Of a stretch of DNA of 5,923 nucleotides, positions 3,985 through 5,923 are shown piece by piece (position 1 is the first letter of the stretch; every line of letters starts with the position of its first letter). The notes beneath the pieces were generated by a model. That model did no database searches. It was given only the letters and a program-made list of their open reading frames with translations, and was not told the DNA's origin. This DNA is from Propionibacteriaceae bacterium (lineage in GTDB: Bacteria; Actinomycetota; Actinomycetes; Propionibacteriales; Propionibacteriaceae): contig PMLO01000085.1 in NCBI GenBank assembly GCA_003158895.1, positions 12,915 through 18,837 of the forward strand, read 5' to 3'. The translations under genes were made by a program, and so were the position numbers.

Positions 3985-5923
3985 ATGGTGAATGATGGCG
4001 CGGTGACCTCGTTCATCGTCGAATTCGGTGCTGGCAGCGCCGCGCGAACCATCGGACTGGAGCGTGGCGGCGGCAAGGCCGTCAACCTCGTGAGGCTGGC
4101 TGCGCAGGGCTTCCCCGTACCGCCGGGGTTCGTCTGTACGACCGATGCATACCGCGCCGTCGCGGCGGCGAACCACCTCGACGCCGTGGTGGCGACGGCC
4201 CTCTCCGGCCTGCACGGGGCCGACCCGGCGCCCCTCGACAGGGCATCCGCCCTGATCCGGGCGGCATTCGAGGCGGCTGATGTGCCGCAGGCGATCGCGA
4301 CCGCGATCCGCCGCGCGCTGGCCTCGCTCGGTGACGGGCCCGTGGCCGTACGCAGCTCGGCGACGGCAGAGGACCTGGCCGATGCGTCGTTCGCGGGTCA
4401 GCAGGACACGTACCTCAACGTCCTCGGCGCCGATGCCGTCCTCGACGCGGTGGTCCGCTGCTGGGGCTCGCTGTGGACGGCCCGCGCGATCGGCTACCGC
4501 GCGCAGGCAGGGATCCCCCACGACGACGTGGCCCTGGCCGTCGTCGTACAGCGCCAGATCGCGTCCGAGGCGTCCGGGGTGGCGTTCACGGCCGACCCGC
4601 TCTCCGGCGCCCGGAACCGGGTGGTCATCGACGCGACGCTCGGCCTCGGCGAGGCGCTGGTGTCGGGACAGGTCGTCCCGGACCACGTCGTGTGCAGTCA
4701 CAGCGGCGAGGTGCTGGAGCGGGTGCGCGGCGAGAAGGCCGTGGTGACGGTACCGATCACGGGCGGTGGCATCGAGACGCGCGAGCGGACCGGCGAGGAG
4801 TGGTCGCTCGACGACGAGCAGTTCTCCGGAGTGGCGAGGCTGGCTGTCGAGGTCGAGCTCGAGTACGGGACGCCGCAGGACATCGAGTGGGCGGTGGCGG
4901 AGGGCCGGCTGTGGCTGCTGCAGGCGCGGGCGATCACGTCGCTGTACGAGCTGCCGCAGGACATCGACACCCCTGACGAGCTCGGGATGTGGGGGTCGTT
5001 CGGCGCGTTCCAAGGGATGCTCGAGCCGATCACGCCGATCGGTCAGGACGCGCTCCTGCTGCTCGTACGTGGCATCCACGCGATGGTCGGAAGCCATCTG
5101 CCGAGGCGCGCGACCCTGGCAGACTCGCCGATCCTGCGCGTCGCGGGTGAACGACTGTGGATGCGGCTCGACCTCGCGTACCGGACCGGCGTAGGACATC
5201 GGATCCTGCCGGCCCTGCTCTCCTTCGCCGACCCGCCGACGGCGGCCATCATCGAGAAGCTCGACGAGCCCAGGTGGGCACCACACCGCGCGATGTCATG
5301 GAAGTCGGCACGCGGGCTGTCGCGTCCACTACGGCGGATCTTCCCTGCGCTGCTGGTTTCGCTGCGCGACCCCGAGGCCGTGCGACACCGTCTGGAGGAG
5401 GAGTGCGAGAAGCTCGTCGTCCTCGCCTCGGAGCGGTTCCGGCGCGCGTCGTCCGTACAGGGTGCAGAGGAAAGGTTGAAGGCTCGGATCGCGGCCACGC
5501 ACGAGTCTCTTGAAGAGGCGTTCCCCGTGCTCCTCGTACGGTTCGGACCGATCCTGCCGGTAGGTGGGGCCGGGATGAACGTGCTGCGGAAGATCGGCGG
5601 CCCGGAGGCTCTCGAGACGATGCGGTCGCTCGACGGCAACGTGACGACCGAGATGGACCTCGCATTGTGGAGCGCGGCCGAGGCGATCCGTGCCGACGAG
5701 GCCGCGCGTACGGCCGTGCTCGGGCAGCCGGCCGACCAGGTCGCGACTGCCTATCTCGTGGGGGCGCTGCCGGTGGTCGCCCAGCGGGCGATCGGCGAGT
5801 TCCTCGACGCGTACGGGATCCGTGGCGTCGGCGAGATCGACCTCGGGCGTCCACGGTGGCGCGATGACCCGGCCGGCGCGATCGTGTCGCTCCAGGCGTA
5901 CGTGGGGTTGCCCGCCGATGCCG
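3985..5923 (+). CDS. PEP synthase/rifampin phosphotransferase-like enzyme (partial, C-terminus outside window)
   Basis: At least 646 residues are visible and the frame is open at the window edge. Residues about 20-320 form the PPDK_N/PEP-synthase-type ATP-grasp domain. GGGKAVNL (28-35) carries the conserved Lys31, VAVRSSATAED (120-130) carries Arg123, and DIEWA...LLQAR (299-315) carries Glu301 and Gln313, all at family spacing. A mostly helical region follows, starting GSFGAFQGMLEPITP, and YGIRGVGEIDLGRPRW (610-625) is typical of the rifampin-phosphotransferase/Pps branch. That family moves the beta-phosphate of ATP through a His in a C-terminal swivel domain to rifampin or, in PEP synthase, to pyruvate. 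Here the swivel domain with the His lies beyond the edge, so activity and substrate cannot be settled. Start choice is uncertain: ATG 3985, GTG 3988 (AAGG 6 bases upstream) and GTG 4003 are all in frame. Rifampin phosphotransferase-like is preferred because of the long middle domain. Confidence 0.85.
   Translation, partial: MVNDGAVTSFIVEFGAGSAARTIGLERGGGKAVNLVRLAAQGFPVPPGFVCTTDAYRAVAAANHLDAVVATALSGLHGADPAPLDRASALIRAAFEAADVPQAIATAIRRALASLGDGPVAVRSSATAEDLADASFAGQQDTYLNVLGADAVLDAVVRCWGSLWTARAIGYRAQAGIPHDDVALAVVVQRQIASEASGVAFTADPLSGARNRVVIDATLGLGEALVSGQVVPDHVVCSHSGEVLERVRGEKAVVTVPITGGGIETRERTGEEWSLDDEQFSGVARLAVEVELEYGTPQDIEWAVAEGRLWLLQARAITSLYELPQDIDTPDELGMWGSFGAFQGMLEPITPIGQDALLLLVRGIHAMVGSHLPRRATLADSPILRVAGERLWMRLDLAYRTGVGHRILPALLSFADPPTAAIIEKLDEPRWAPHRAMSWKSARGLSRPLRRIFPALLVSLRDPEAVRHRLEEECEKLVVLASERFRRASSVQGAEERLKARIAATHESLEEAFPVLLVRFGPILPVGGAGMNVLRKIGGPEALETMRSLDGNVTTEMDLALWSAAEAIRADEAARTAVLGQPADQVATAYLVGALPVVAQRAIGEFLDAYGIRGVGEIDLGRPRWRDDPAGAIVSLQAYVGLPADA

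Noticed and set aside
3912..4085. Longer N-terminus for the membrane protein, starting at ATG 4085
   Set aside because: It would overlap the conserved start of the divergent phosphotransferase-like gene by about 100 bases. The GTG at 3911 has a strong ribosome binding site and begins a typical Pro/Gly-rich tail.
3292..5286. A 664-codon open frame on the minus strand opposite the phosphotransferase-like gene
   Set aside because: It is an antisense shadow typical of high-GC DNA: its translation is Arg/His-rich with no recognisable domain, while the plus strand carries ordered ATP-grasp motifs through the same region.

Overview
The window is GC-rich throughout, with strong G/C bias at third codon positions, frequent GTG starts and GAGGAG/AGGAGG ribosome binding sites. 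It also carries a lipoprotein-type efflux adaptor and a Pro/Gln/Tyr-rich single-pass membrane protein. Together these fit a high-GC actinobacterium. A Nocardioides/Aeromicrobium-like relative is possible, but genus is a guess. Coding density is very high: no gene-free stretch exceeds about 115 bases, and there are no RNA genes, insertion sequences, CRISPR arrays or phage genes that I can see.

Left part (1-1767). Two genes run leftwards as one operon. The first is a 488-residue lipoprotein of the HlyD/MacA membrane-fusion (efflux adaptor) family. After a 28-base gap comes the start of a second membrane-anchored protein that leaves the window. They are divergent from a TetR-family regulator, and the shared 114-base control region holds an AGAATGA-TCGT-TCATTCT inverted repeat that is the obvious candidate operator. 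The simplest reading is a TetR-controlled export system with self-repression.

Middle part (1768-2966). The regulator gene overlaps by four bases (GTGA) a 196-residue cytidylate-kinase-like P-loop protein with its own strong AGGAGG site, so the two are very likely co-transcribed and translationally coupled. Why a nucleotide-kinase-like protein travels with an efflux regulator is the most open question here.

Right part (2976-5923). A convergent gene ending 9 bases from the kinase encodes a 311-residue protein: a repetitive Pro/Gly/Gln/Tyr-rich cytoplasmic tail, one membrane span, and a four-cysteine extracytoplasmic domain of unknown function. Divergent from it is a long gene, cut by the window edge, for a PEP-synthase/rifampin-phosphotransferase-like enzyme; the ATP-grasp domain and the following helical domain are complete, and the catalytic-histidine swivel domain lies outside. 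The short divergent gap contains a perfect 9-4-9 palindrome (3928-3949).

An export adaptor, its regulator and a rifampin-phosphotransferase-like enzyme lie within 6 kb, which suggests a drug-handling neighbourhood. They are on separate transcripts, however, and the sequence alone does not prove a functional link. I do not see a clearly new defence or mobile system.
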